Assembly: GCA_963842505.1 (NCBI GenBank)
Contig: CAWJGZ010000001.1
Span: 248,001 to 312,000 of the forward strand
DNA: 64,000 bases
From: PALSA-129 sp963842505
GTDB lineage: Bacteria > Acidobacteriota > Terriglobia > Bryobacterales > Bryobacteraceae
Direction: 5' to 3'
In this document: in pieces, positions 35,828 to 45,847 of the stretch
Layout of the letters: each line of letters opens with the position of its first letter
Numbering within the stretch: position 1 is the stretch's first letter
Program-made: the position numbers and the translations under genes
Notes under the pieces: generated by a model
What the model was told of the DNA's origin: nothing
Databases searched by the model: none
Seen by the model: only the letters and a program-made list of their open reading frames with translations

Positions 35828-35911
35828 CGATCAGCGTTCCGAACTGATGTCGATCACGATTCCGAAGTGATGCCGATCAGTGTTCCGAACTGAAGCCGAT
35901 CAGTTTTACGG
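35828..35911. repeat. Tandem 23-bp repeats at the IS21 left end
   Basis: Three adjacent 23-bp units start at 35828, 35851 and 35874, each of the form CGATCASNRTTCCGAASTGA plus three bases, and a partial fourth starts at 35897. Inverted relatives of the unit occur at the right end (38490-38585). Such repeats are the transposase-binding sites of IS21 elements. The spacing and the flanking transposase genes exclude a CRISPR array. Confidence 0.82.
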
Positions 35912-36024
35912 TTGTAGTTCGAAACACTGATCGGCATCGGATTGGAATGGCGGCGTAGGGCAGCCGTGGCGATTGGACTCCACTGGTAAGTGGAGACTCC
36001 CAGTTGCCACAGAAGAGGCTGACC

Positions 36025-37581
<1,557 letters not shown>

Positions 37582-37597
37582 GTCCACAAGGAGAACT

Positions 37598-38353
37598 ATG
37601 CTCAACCAACAAACCATCGAGAAGTTGTACGCCATGCGCATGCGCGGCATGGCCGACGCCTTCACCCAACAACAGGAAGATCCCCAAACCAACCAACTCA
37701 GCTTCGAGGAACGCTTTGCGCTGCTGGTGGACCGCCAGTGGAACTGGCGGCAGGGCCGGGCTCTGGAGCGGCGGCTCCGAGATGGCCGTCTGCAAGGTCC
37801 CGACTGCATCGAAGACATCGATTTCCGTGCGACGCGGGGTCTGGACAAGCAGGTGGTCCGAGCGCTGATCCACGACTCGGACTGGGTCCGCCGCCACCAA
37901 CACATTTTTCTGGTGGGTCCGACCGGGATCGGGAAAACGTTTCTCGCGCGAGCCTTCGGACAGAAGGCCTGCCGCGACGGATTCACCGCCTACTTCGCCA
38001 CGGCGGCGCAGTTGTTCCGGGACCTCGAGCTTGCTCGTGCCGATGGCAGCTACGCCAAGAGGCTGCGGGCGCTGGGGCAGGTGGATGCGCTGATCGTCGA
38101 CGACTGGGCGATGGCGCCGTTGGCTGACGCCGAACGGCGGGCGTTTCTGGAGATCTGCGACGAGCGATACCTGACCAGGTCAACACTGCTGACGAGCCAG
38201 TTGCCGGTGGCCAAGTGGCATGCGCAGATCGGCGATCCCACGGTGGCGGACAGCATCTTGGACCGGCTGGTGCATGCCGCGCACCGGATCGAATTACAGG
38301 GAGAATCGATGCGGAAGAAGAAGGGCGGTCGCGGTGCCAAAGAGGGCGAGTAG
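37598..38353 (+). CDS. istB: IS21-family ATPase helper IstB
   Basis: A 251-residue AAA+ ATPase that assists IstA in target selection. Walker A is GPTGIGKTFLARAFG (about residue 107), Walker B is ALIVDDWAMAP, and STLLTSQLPVAKWH is sensor-like. The N-terminal LYAMRMRGMADAF is typical. ATG follows AAGGAGAACT. The gene is complete; a long hairpin follows it before the right end of the element. Confidence 0.94.
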   Translation: MLNQQTIEKLYAMRMRGMADAFTQQQEDPQTNQLSFEERFALLVDRQWNWRQGRALERRLRDGRLQGPDCIEDIDFRATRGLDKQVVRALIHDSDWVRRHQHIFLVGPTGIGKTFLARAFGQKACRDGFTAYFATAAQLFRDLELARADGSYAKRLRALGQVDALIVDDWAMAPLADAERRAFLEICDERYLTRSTLLTSQLPVAKWHAQIGDPTVADSILDRLVHAAHRIELQGESMRKKKGGRGAKEGE

Positions 38354-38369
38354 GTGGCAGTTGGCGGAA

Positions 38370-38428
38370 TGTTTTTGGGCGCTAACTCCAGTCGCCCTAC
38401 GGGCTCCTTCCGTCAGCGCCCAAAAACA
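38370..38428. terminator. Long inverted repeat downstream of istB
   Basis: TGTTTTTGGGCGCT at 38370-38383 and its exact complement at 38415-38428 form a perfect 14-bp stem around a 31-base loop. It lies within the IS21 element after istB and probably ends transcription or shields the element. Confidence 0.5.
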
Positions 38429-38594
38429 CGGGCAACCGCAAGAAAGGAACTTCTCATGCATCAGGACAAAGAAAACCAGCAAAACTCTTGACGCATGCCG
38501 ATCACTGTTTCACACTGAGATAGCCCGGCGTCGCTTCGCTCCGATCTGATCGGCATGAGATCGGAATGACTGATCGACATCATCGGAATGCGCA

Positions 38595-39018
38595 TTAGGA
38601 CCCTGCTCCGGGATGATGCTTTTGGAATAGCCGCGCAGATTCTGCCGATTTCGGAGTCACATTTCCCCTGGATGTACGTCACGTCTACCCGCGGCGCGAT
38701 TCGCTGAGCACGGGCCTTCAGGGCATCCAGGAGCTCTTTACTCTCTTCGCAGAAGATGTATTTGTCGAAGGGGCAGCTGACGGTCAGAGCAATGACGGGA
38801 GATCCTTTCAGGAAACTCCTCGTCCCCTGAATGTGGCCGTACCCGGCTCCGGCGTACAAATCAATGTAGACCCGCTGCTCCCATTTATTCTTCATCCCGG
38901 TCGAGAACAGCTCGTCGTACAGTGCTATCAGCCGGAACTTTGTCTCCGCCCAACGCCGCACCTCCGGGCAAATCAGGCCGTCATCCTCCACACGGAGATT
39001 CTCGGATCCGGACGCCAT
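38595..39018 (-). pseudogene. tcmP: tcmP, 5' fragment (N-terminal half)
   Basis: The N-terminal half of the three-Cys-motif partner protein, beginning MASGSENLRVEDDGLICPEV, with family stretches WAETKFRLIALYDELFSTGM, YIDLYAGAGYGHIQGT, and KYIFCEESKELLDALKAR. After IPKASSRSRVL the frame runs into the IS21 end and stops within it near 38461, about 45 foreign residues later. It retains its own start, ribosome-binding site (GAAGAG) and promoter region, so a truncated chimeric protein may still be made. Confidence 0.87.
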
Positions 39019-39037
39019 CTCTTCATATTCTATAGGA

Positions 39038-39055
39038 CATTTGTGCGCACAAATG
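39038..39055. promoter_or_regulatory. Perfect 18-bp palindrome in the tcmP promoter region
   Basis: CATTTGTGCGCACAAATG is its own exact complement and lies 20 bp upstream of the tcmP start on the minus strand, next to an AT-rich TATAGAAT stretch. It has the form of an operator for a dimeric repressor. No regulator gene is adjacent. The gap between 39019 and 39172 holds no gene. Confidence 0.55.
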
Positions 39056-39172
39056 ATTTTGGCGTGTTAGCACGACAAAAATCAGGTGGCGTCGCCCGCA
39101 GCACAGAACGGCCTTCCGCGAAGCGGGTCGCGCTGACTGGCCCCTTTTAGCTGAACCGCATTGCCCTGGCCC

Positions 39173-39874
39173 TCACCTTAGCAGCCGCTCCGCGTGCAGC
39201 GCCCCCTCCGGCGTTTCTTCGTGCTTGAACATCAGGTACAAATCGCGCCCGCCGGCCAGTAACTCCCGCGCGCTGGCGGCGATCGCATCCACGTCGGCCT
39301 CGGTGTATTCCGGCTTGCGCAAGCGGTAATAGACGAAATCGGCCGTGATCACCTTGGGCACTTCCAGCTTCTCCGATTCCGCCAGGCACAGCGCCACGTT
39401 CCGGCGGCGTAACTGCTCGTAGACCGGCTCGGCCAGCCATGAAGCGTGCCGGAACTCGAAGGCGTAGCGCAAATCCGGCGGCAGTAACTCCAGGAAGTCG
39501 GCGAGCAGCGCAGTGTCGCATTTCAACTGCGGCGGCAATTGGAACAGGATCGGGCCCAGCCGGCGTGCGGTGCGCAGCGGGTCGATCATCTTCAGAAAGA
39601 GCGCGGTGGCTTCGGCGGCGTTCTTCAGGCGCAGAATGTGGGTGATGCGCTGGTTGGCCTTTACCGCGAACACGAACCCCGGCGGCGTGGCCTCCACCCA
39701 GCTCCGCAACGTCGATGCCGAGGGCAACCGCCGAAACGTGTAATTGATCTCCACCGAATTCAGCCGCCGCGCATAGTGGTGCAGGAATTGTTTGGCCGGA
39801 AGCTTGGCCGGGTAGAAGCCGGGCTTCCAGGCCGGATATGCGAAGCCGGAGGTCCCGGCATACAAAGTCGCCAT
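39173..39874 (-). CDS. DUF72 (YecE-like) protein
   Basis: A 233-residue TIM-barrel-type DUF72 protein, biochemical role unknown. Hallmarks are LYAGTSGFAYPAWKPGFYP at the start, RLNSVEINYTFRRLPS, FVFAVKANQRITH, LGPILFQLPPQL, AFEFRHASWL and YYRLRKPEYTEADV near the end. The length fits the family. The start codon overlaps the beginning of the divergent holin-like frame, so both genes share a region of about 30 bp upstream. Confidence 0.9.
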   Translation of the reverse strand: MATLYAGTSGFAYPAWKPGFYPAKLPAKQFLHHYARRLNSVEINYTFRRLPSASTLRSWVEATPPGFVFAVKANQRITHILRLKNAAEATALFLKMIDPLRTARRLGPILFQLPPQLKCDTALLADFLELLPPDLRYAFEFRHASWLAEPVYEQLRRRNVALCLAESEKLEVPKVITADFVYYRLRKPEYTEADVDAIAASARELLAGGRDLYLMFKHEETPEGALHAERLLR

Positions 39875-39905
39875 GGACTATCATTATCTCTGGCCGGAGG
39901 TGTTT

Positions 39906-40265
39906 ATGCCGCTGCTGCACCTGATGTTGGTCTGGTTTGTGAGCGCGCTGGCGCTGTGGGTGGTGGCGCGCATCATCCCGGGCATCAAAGTCCAGAACTT
40001 TGCATGCGCCCTGGCGGCGGCCGCCATGATCGCCATCGTCGACTTCACGATTGGCTGGCTGGTGCGGATCGTGGCCCTGCCGCTCACCATCCTGACCTTT
40101 GGACTTTTTCAACTGGCGGTGAATGCCTTCCTGTTGAAAGTGGCGTCGCTGTTCTCTCCGGGCTTCAAAGTGCGGGGGACCCTGAATGCCATATTGGGAG
40201 CATTGGTGCTGACCATCCTGACTTCCCTGCTGCGCCACCTGGTGCTGCGCCACCTGGTGTTCTAG
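39906..40265 (+). CDS. Phage-holin-4-superfamily membrane protein
   Basis: A 119-residue membrane protein with four predicted helices (LLHLMLVWFVSALALWVVA, ACALAAAAMIAIVDFTIGWL, LPLTILTFGLFQLAVNAFL, ILGALVLTILTSLLRHLVL). The motif PLTILTFGLFQLAVNA is typical of this family of chromosomal holin-like proteins. ATG 39906 is chosen over an ATG at 39873 because GGAGG ends 5 bp before it. The C-terminus holds a perfect tandem 15-bp duplication (40230-40259) giving LRHLV twice. It overlaps glcE by one base (TAGTG). Function unknown. Confidence 0.83.
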   Translation: MPLLHLMLVWFVSALALWVVARIIPGIKVQNFACALAAAAMIAIVDFTIGWLVRIVALPLTILTFGLFQLAVNAFLLKVASLFSPGFKVRGTLNAILGALVLTILTSLLRHLVLRHLVF

Positions 40266-41413
40266 TGCTCGCTCCGGAAACAACCACGGACCTTGCGCAG
40301 GCGCTCGGCGATGCCGCCGCACACGGACGCACCATCGCGCTTGACGGCAATTCGAGCAAGCGTTTGATGGCCGGGCCCAGCGAGCCCGCCGATGTCGCCA
40401 TCTCCACCACCGCGCTCCATCGCGTGCTGGGGTATGAGCCGCGCGATCTCACCATCAGCGTGGAAGCCGGGCTGCCCTGGCGCGAGCTCACCAGCCTGCT
40501 GGCCGCCAACCGCCAGATGGTTCCGCTCGATCCGCCCTTCGCCGAGAGCGCCACGGTGGGCGGAGTGGTGGCCGCGAATTGCAGCGGGCCGCGGCGCCGG
40601 TTCTATGGAACCGCCCGCGACCTCATCATCGGCATGCGCTTCGCCACGCTCGAAGGCAAACTGGTTCAGTCTGGCGGCATGGTGGTCAAGAACGTCGCCG
40701 GGCTCGATATGGCCAAGCTCATGATCGGCTCCTTCGGCACCCTGGCCGCGATCGCGGTGGTCAATTTCAAATTGACGCCGGCTCCTGGAGCCGAACAGAG
40801 TTTTCTCCTGCCGTTCCGTTCGCTGGATGAGGCCATTGCCGCGCGCAACCAGATGCTCGCCAACCCCCTCCAACCGGTCGCCATCGACTTGCTCAACCCG
40901 GCGGCCGGTCGTTCCTTCGGCGGCGACTGCTGGCTGCTGGCCGTGCGCGCCGCCGGCAACGCCGCATCGGTCGAGCGTTATGAGCGCGAGTTGGCCCACA
41001 TCACCAGCCGCCTGGCGGTCGAAAATGCGTGCCCCGAGACGCTGTGGAGCGATCTGGAGTCCTTCACTCCCCGATTCCTGCGCCAGCACGCGGATGGCGC
41101 GGTGGTCCGCGTCTCATGTACCCTGAAAGATCTGGAAGGCGTCATGGCGGCCTTCGAAGTGCCAGCCGTGGCGCGCGCCGGTTCGGGTGTCTGTTACGGT
41201 TATTTTGAGCGGCATGAGGACGCCGCAAGCTGGATTTCGGGCGCGGCGGCACGCGCTTTCAAAACCGTGATCGAGTTTTCACCCCAGGAATGCAAACATT
41301 CCCTGGAATTGTGGCCCGCGCCCGGCGGCGACTTTGAAATCATGCGGCGGGTCAAGAATCTATTTGACCCGTCAAACCTGTTGAATCGTGGCCGACTCTA
41401 TCGTCGCATCTGA
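40265..41413 (+). CDS. glcE: Glycolate oxidase FAD-binding subunit GlcE
   Basis: A 382-residue FAD-linked oxidase subunit of the glycolate oxidase complex. The start GTG 40265 overlaps the previous stop; upstream in-frame sequence belongs to other genes. The FAD-binding region shows DLTISVEAGLPWRELTSLLA, ESATVGGVVAANCSGPRRRFYG, and RDLIIGMRFATLEG; later GGMVVKNVAGLDMAKLMIGS and the end NLFDPSNLLNRGRLYR. It overlaps glcF by 26 bp, so the two are translated together. The catalytic subunit GlcD is not in this window. Confidence 0.9.
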   Translation: MLAPETTTDLAQALGDAAAHGRTIALDGNSSKRLMAGPSEPADVAISTTALHRVLGYEPRDLTISVEAGLPWRELTSLLAANRQMVPLDPPFAESATVGGVVAANCSGPRRRFYGTARDLIIGMRFATLEGKLVQSGGMVVKNVAGLDMAKLMIGSFGTLAAIAVVNFKLTPAPGAEQSFLLPFRSLDEAIAARNQMLANPLQPVAIDLLNPAAGRSFGGDCWLLAVRAAGNAASVERYERELAHITSRLAVENACPETLWSDLESFTPRFLRQHADGAVVRVSCTLKDLEGVMAAFEVPAVARAGSGVCYGYFERHEDAASWISGAAARAFKTVIEFSPQECKHSLELWPAPGGDFEIMRRVKNLFDPSNLLNRGRLYRRI

Positions 41414-42698
41414 GACAACCCGTCCAGGCCCCCGGCAGTTCGATCTGGACCGCTGCATCCACTGCGGTCTGTGCCTCAACGCCTGTCCCACCTATCGCGA
41501 GCTGGGTCTCGAGATGGATTCGCCGCGCGGCCGCGTGTACCAGATGGTGCAGGTGGCCGAGGGCGCGCCCATCACGCCTTCGTATATTCGGCACATCGGC
41601 TTGTGCCTGGCCTGCCGCGGTTGCGAATCGGCCTGTCCTTCGGGGGTGCGCTACGGCAGAATGGTGGAAGAGGCGCGGGCCGAAATCGAAGCCCGGGTCC
41701 CACGCGGCCGCATGGCGCGGCGCGTCCGCCACTTCTTCTTCAATTATCTGCTGGAATCCCGCACCGCCTTGACGGCGGCCGGCACGCTGCTCTACATCTA
41801 CCAGGCGAGCGGCCTCGAAGCCCTGATGCGGGCCATGGGCCTTTTCCGCCTGGCCGGCCCGCTGGGCGACATTGCCCAACTGGCGCCATCCGCGGAACCG
41901 CCGTTTTTCTTTAGCCAGATCGGCCGGACTTTTCCCGCGCAAGGCGCGCGGCGCCATCGAGTCGCGCTTCTTGCCGGGTGCATTGCCAACGTTTCCTTCG
42001 CGCGCCTCAACGAAGCCACGGTGCGCGTGCTGCGGAAAAACGGCTGCGAGGTCGTGGTGCCCGCCAGGCAGGGCTGTTGCGGCGCCCTTCACTTGCACTC
42101 CGGTCTGCGCGAAGATGCCCGCAGGCTGGCGCGGCGGAATATCGATGCCGTCCTGGGAGGCGGCTTCGACGCCATCATCACCAACGCCGCGGGATGCGGT
42201 TCCACGCTCAAAGAATACGGCGACCTGCTGGATGACGATCCCTCATACGCCGCCAAGGCGCGCCAGTTCTCCGCGTTAATGCGCGACGTGACGGAGTTCC
42301 TCGCCTCCATCGAGCTAAACCGCGAGATGGTCCCGGCCGATCGCGTCGTTACGTATCAGGACTCCTGCCACCTGGCGCACGGACAGCACATCCGCACGGC
42401 TCCCCGTAAACTGCTTGCCGCCATCCCCGGATTGCAATTCCGCGAGATGCGCTCGTCCGACGTGTGCTGCGGCAGCGCCGGCATCTACAACGTGATTGAA
42501 AACCAGATGTCCATGCAGATTCTGGCAAGCAAGATGGAAGCCGTGAACGCCACCGGCGCCAGCATCGTTGCCACCGCCAATCCCGGCTGCATGCTGCAAC
42601 TCAAAGCCGGCGTCCGGCTGTACGGCAACCGCCAGCGCGTGATGCACGTGGTGGAACTGCTGGACGAAGCCTACCAGCGGCAAGGGATCCGCCCGTGA
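41388..42698 (+). CDS. glcF: Glycolate oxidase iron-sulfur subunit GlcF
   Basis: A 436-residue protein carrying two 4Fe-4S ferredoxin motifs (CIHCGLCLNACPTY and CLACRGCESACPSG) in residues 20-90. Two CCG domains follow (RQGCCGALHLHSG and SSDVCCGSAGIYN), as in heterodisulfide-reductase-like and glycolate oxidase subunits. It passes electrons from GlcD/GlcE to the quinone pool. It starts with GTG 41388 inside the end of glcE. The gene is followed by a short repeat of the family also seen after glnA. Confidence 0.92.
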   Translation: MADSIVASETTRPGPRQFDLDRCIHCGLCLNACPTYRELGLEMDSPRGRVYQMVQVAEGAPITPSYIRHIGLCLACRGCESACPSGVRYGRMVEEARAEIEARVPRGRMARRVRHFFFNYLLESRTALTAAGTLLYIYQASGLEALMRAMGLFRLAGPLGDIAQLAPSAEPPFFFSQIGRTFPAQGARRHRVALLAGCIANVSFARLNEATVRVLRKNGCEVVVPARQGCCGALHLHSGLREDARRLARRNIDAVLGGGFDAIITNAAGCGSTLKEYGDLLDDDPSYAAKARQFSALMRDVTEFLASIELNREMVPADRVVTYQDSCHLAHGQHIRTAPRKLLAAIPGLQFREMRSSDVCCGSAGIYNVIENQMSMQILASKMEAVNATGASIVATANPGCMLQLKAGVRLYGNRQRVMHVVELLDEAYQRQGIRP

Positions 42699-42742
42699 TA
42701 TCCCTTCGGGACAGGGGAGTTAGAAGTCAGGAGCCGGAAGAC
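42697..42742. repeat. Short repeat after glcF (divergent member of the GTCAGRA family)
   Basis: Starting at the stop codon: ATCCC-TTC-GGGA hairpin, then GAGTTAGAAGTCAGGAGCCG. It resembles the tail of the copies after glnA (12087-12127) and the porin (26306-26347). The relation is by eye and the copy is diverged. Confidence 0.45.
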
Positions 42743-44556
42743 AGAATACGCACTTCCTGATCCTTGTACTGCAACTGGTACAGCTTCCAATAAATCCCCC
42801 GCAGCGCCAGTAATTCTTGGTGCGTGCCCGATTCGCGCAAGCGGCCTTTGTGCATCACCAGGATGCGGTCGGCGCGCTGGATGGTCGAAAGCCGGTGCGC
42901 GATCACGATCGACGTCCGGCCTTCCACCATGCGTTCCAGCGCCTGGCGCACGCGGAACTCGGTGTCGGTATCGACACTCGAAGTCGCCTCGTCCAGAATC
43001 AGGTAGTGCGGATTGTGCGCCAGCGCGCGCGCGAAACTGATCAACTGCTTCTGCCCGGTGGAAAGACCGCTGCCGCGCTCGCGGATCGCGTGACCGAAGC
43101 CTTCCGGCAGGCCGCGGACGAAGTCCAGCACGTTCACCTGCGCGGCGGCCGTTTCCACATCCTCATCGCGAATGCGCTCCGTGCCCAGCCGGATATTCTC
43201 CTCAATCGTGCCGGTAAACAGGAAGGGATCCTGCAAGACCACCCCAAACTGGCGCCGCAGGTCGAGCGGGTCCATCTCGCGAATGTCCGTGCCGCCAATC
43301 CGGATGCTGCCTTTCCGCACGTCGTAGAAACGCAGCAGCAAGCCGATCAGCGTGGTCTTGCCCGCGCCGGTGTGGCCCACCACCGCAACCGTCTCATTGG
43401 GCGCGATGGTGAAGCTGACGTCCCGCAGCACCCAATCTTCGCCCTGGTAGGCGAACCACACGCCATCGAACTCGATCGCCGCGATTCGCTCGGGGGCGGG
43501 CCGCGGCAGCGCCGGCTTGAGGACGGTGGCCTCCGTATCCAGCAGTTTGAAGATCCGCTCCGCGGAGGCCATGGCCGCTTGCAGAATGTTGTATTTGTCG
43601 CTCAGATCCTGGATCGGCCGGAAGAATCGCAGCCCATATTGCAGGAACGCCACGACGATTCCCAGCGTCAGACGCCCGCTTTCGATGCGGAATCCGCCAT
43701 AGGTCAGAAGCCCCGCCAGCGCCAGCATGGCAAGAAACTCCACCACCGGGTAAAACCAGCCATACGCCGTGATGGCGTCTTTATACGCTTCCATGTGCTC
43801 CCGGTTCACCAGCTCGAATTCCCGGGCGCTGGGCGCCTCACGGTTGAAAAGTTGCAGCACCACAATCCCCGTGAGATGTTCCTGCAGGTAGGCATTGATT
43901 TTGGCGATGGCCACGCGAATGCGGCGGTAGCTTTGCGTCACGCTGCGCCGGAACACGATTGTCGCGGCAACCACCAACGGCATGGCCGCCAGCATGATGG
44001 CGGTGAGCGGCGGGCTCAACTGGAACATCACGGCCACGATGAACCCGAGCACCATCACGTCGCCCAGAATGGTCACCAGGCCGGAAGCGAACAGGTCGTT
44101 AAGCACGTCCACGTCCGTGGTGACGCGCGTGACCAGGCGGCCCACCGGGTTGCGGTCGTAGAATGCCAGGTCCAGATGCTGCAGGTGCTCCATGAGTTGC
44201 TTGCGGAGGTCGAACATGGCGAGCTGCCCGGTGTATTGCATCAGGTAGGTCTGGGCAAATCCGGTGATAAACGTGCAAGCCAGAACCCCTAGATATAACA
44301 ACGCGATCCGGGTCAGGCCGGACCACGGATCGGCAGGCAGAAGGGCATCGAACAGCGAGGCCGGCGGGTGCGCGCCGGGCCGAATGTACCGGTCCACCGC
44401 GATGCGCGTGAGCAGCGGGCTGGCCACCTGCAAGAGGGACTCGACCAGAAGGAAAACCAGCGAGAAGCCCACTAACTTCCGGTAGGGACGCATGTAGCCC
44501 AGCAACCGGCGCATCAGGCGGGCATCGTAGGCTTTGCCAAGGACCTCTTCTTCCAC
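42727..44556 (-). CDS. ABC exporter, fused membrane and ATPase domains (MsbA/MdlB-like)
   Basis: A 609-residue half-transporter acting as a dimer in the inner membrane. Six transmembrane helices in residues 25-310 (FSLVFLLVESLLQVASPLL and following) are followed by the ATPase domain with Walker A GHTGAGKTT, signature LSTGQKQ (instead of LSGGQ), and Walker B ILDEATSSVD. The GTG start at 44556 is the only reasonable one. The substrate cannot be told: lipid, peptide or drug are all possible. It stands alone, divergent from the glycosyltransferase gene. Confidence 0.92.
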   Translation of the reverse strand: MEEEVLGKAYDARLMRRLLGYMRPYRKLVGFSLVFLLVESLLQVASPLLTRIAVDRYIRPGAHPPASLFDALLPADPWSGLTRIALLYLGVLACTFITGFAQTYLMQYTGQLAMFDLRKQLMEHLQHLDLAFYDRNPVGRLVTRVTTDVDVLNDLFASGLVTILGDVMVLGFIVAVMFQLSPPLTAIMLAAMPLVVAATIVFRRSVTQSYRRIRVAIAKINAYLQEHLTGIVVLQLFNREAPSAREFELVNREHMEAYKDAITAYGWFYPVVEFLAMLALAGLLTYGGFRIESGRLTLGIVVAFLQYGLRFFRPIQDLSDKYNILQAAMASAERIFKLLDTEATVLKPALPRPAPERIAAIEFDGVWFAYQGEDWVLRDVSFTIAPNETVAVVGHTGAGKTTLIGLLLRFYDVRKGSIRIGGTDIREMDPLDLRRQFGVVLQDPFLFTGTIEENIRLGTERIRDEDVETAAAQVNVLDFVRGLPEGFGHAIRERGSGLSTGQKQLISFARALAHNPHYLILDEATSSVDTDTEFRVRQALERMVEGRTSIVIAHRLSTIQRADRILVMHKGRLRESGTHQELLALRGIYWKLYQLQYKDQEVRILSSGS

Positions 44557-44625
44557 GTATTTTCAGTCTAACGTGACGCCCGCCCGGGTGTGCCGATCCA
44601 TCGAACTGCTAAACTACACAGTCGT

Positions 44626-45660
44626 ATGGCTACCCGCCGTCAGAAGATGACCAATCATCTCCTGTGCCCCAGACCTTATCCCGGTAGGATCTCGATCGTC
44701 ATGCCGATGTACAACGAGGAGGCGGTCGTGCCGATTCTGCGCGGGGAAGTGGAACGCTTCATGGCCTCGCTAGCCTGCGAAGCGGAGATTGTCCTGGTGA
44801 ATGACGGCAGCTCGGACGGAACGCTCGAACGCATCGCGGATTGGGCTTCCGAAGACTCCCGCATTAAAGTTGTCCATCTGTCGCGCAATTTCGGCCATCA
44901 ACTGGCCGCCACCGCCGGCTTGGATTACGCGACGGGCGATGCCATCGTTCTGATCGATGCCGACCTGCAAGATCCTCTGGAAGTGATTCATGAGATGGTC
45001 GAGCGGTATCGGGAAGGCTACGACGTGGTGTATGGCCAGCGCGTGGCCCGGGCTGGAGAGTCGCGCTATAAACTAGTCACCGCCTGGGCCTTTTACCGGG
45101 TCATGCGGTTGTTGACGCAAGCTCAGTTGCCGGTCGATACCGGCGATTTCCGTCTCCTCTCACGGCAATTCCGCGACGGGCTGGCATCCATGCGCGAAAC
45201 CCACCGTTTCTTGCGTGGCATGGTGGCATGGGCCGGATATCCGCAGATCGCGGTGCGTTACCGGCGGCGTGAGCGCCAGGCGGGAGACACCAAGTACCCG
45301 CTCCGCAAGATGCTGCGGCTCGCCTGGACCGCGGTCACCTCGTTCTCCAGCCTTCCGCTCAGGTTCAGTTTCGGCCTTGGCATGGTGGTCGGACTGTTCG
45401 GCATCGAGGAAGCCGTGCGCGCCCTTCTGGCGCATTTCTTGGGAAAGGAAACCGTGCCTGGATGGATCTCCTTAATGGTGGTGACCAGCCTGATCGGCAG
45501 CGCACTATTGATGAGCATCAGCGTATTGGGAGAGTATGTCGGGAAAATCTATGAGCAGGTAAAAGGGCGGCCTTTGTACCTGGTCGCCCGGACTTTCAAC
45601 GTGGAAGAACCCGCGCGTGAGGATGCTCCGGCAGGCTCCTCGAATCGCGCCAAGCGCTAG
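44626..45660 (+). CDS. Family 2 glycosyltransferase with C-terminal membrane helices (GtrB/DPMS-like)
   Basis: A 344-residue enzyme that would move a sugar from a nucleotide donor to polyprenyl phosphate. GT-A motifs are ISIVMPMYNEEAVVP, IVLVNDGSSDGTLE, VLIDADLQDPLEVI (DxD-type) and YRRRERQAGDTKYPLRKM. Two transmembrane helices follow (SLPLRFSFGLGMVVGLFGI; SLMVVTSLIGSALLMSIS). I start at ATG 44626; ATG 44647 is also possible and neither has a clear ribosome-binding site. The stop codon is the first part of a 185-bp palindromic element. Confidence 0.9.
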   Translation: MATRRQKMTNHLLCPRPYPGRISIVMPMYNEEAVVPILRGEVERFMASLACEAEIVLVNDGSSDGTLERIADWASEDSRIKVVHLSRNFGHQLAATAGLDYATGDAIVLIDADLQDPLEVIHEMVERYREGYDVVYGQRVARAGESRYKLVTAWAFYRVMRLLTQAQLPVDTGDFRLLSRQFRDGLASMRETHRFLRGMVAWAGYPQIAVRYRRRERQAGDTKYPLRKMLRLAWTAVTSFSSLPLRFSFGLGMVVGLFGIEEAVRALLAHFLGKETVPGWISLMVVTSLIGSALLMSISVLGEYVGKIYEQVKGRPLYLVARTFNVEEPAREDAPAGSSNRAKR

Positions 45661-45841
45661 CCCGCATTTCTCACCAGCATTCTGCTGCGGCGCGTGATCA
45701 GGCCGCGTCTACTTCGTTGCGCTTGCTCAGCGTGCTCGACATACTGTTCAAGTATGCCTGCGCGCGCTGAGCGGCGCGCGCCTCGTATCCGTGGCCTTCT
45801 GACGCGCCTCGCGACGAAACCTGGTGAGAAAAGCGGGCTAG
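45657..45841. repeat. 185-bp imperfect palindromic element between convergent genes
   Basis: The whole segment is an interrupted palindrome. Its outer arms are CTAGCCCGCATTTCTCACCAG (split as 45657-45677) and the near-exact complement at 45821-45841, with one mismatch. The centre is CATACT-GTTCA-AGTATG (45740-45756), and the middle arms remain similar at a lower level. It fills the gap between the convergent glycosyltransferase and dut genes. It may form one long RNA hairpin, act as a bidirectional terminator, or be a non-autonomous mobile repeat. Confidence 0.8.
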
Positions 45842-45847
45842 CATCGG

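Noticed and set aside
35828..35911. CRISPR-like periodic repeats
   Set aside because: The 23-bp units are adjacent with no spacers and lie at the end of an IS21 element; they are transposase-binding repeats.
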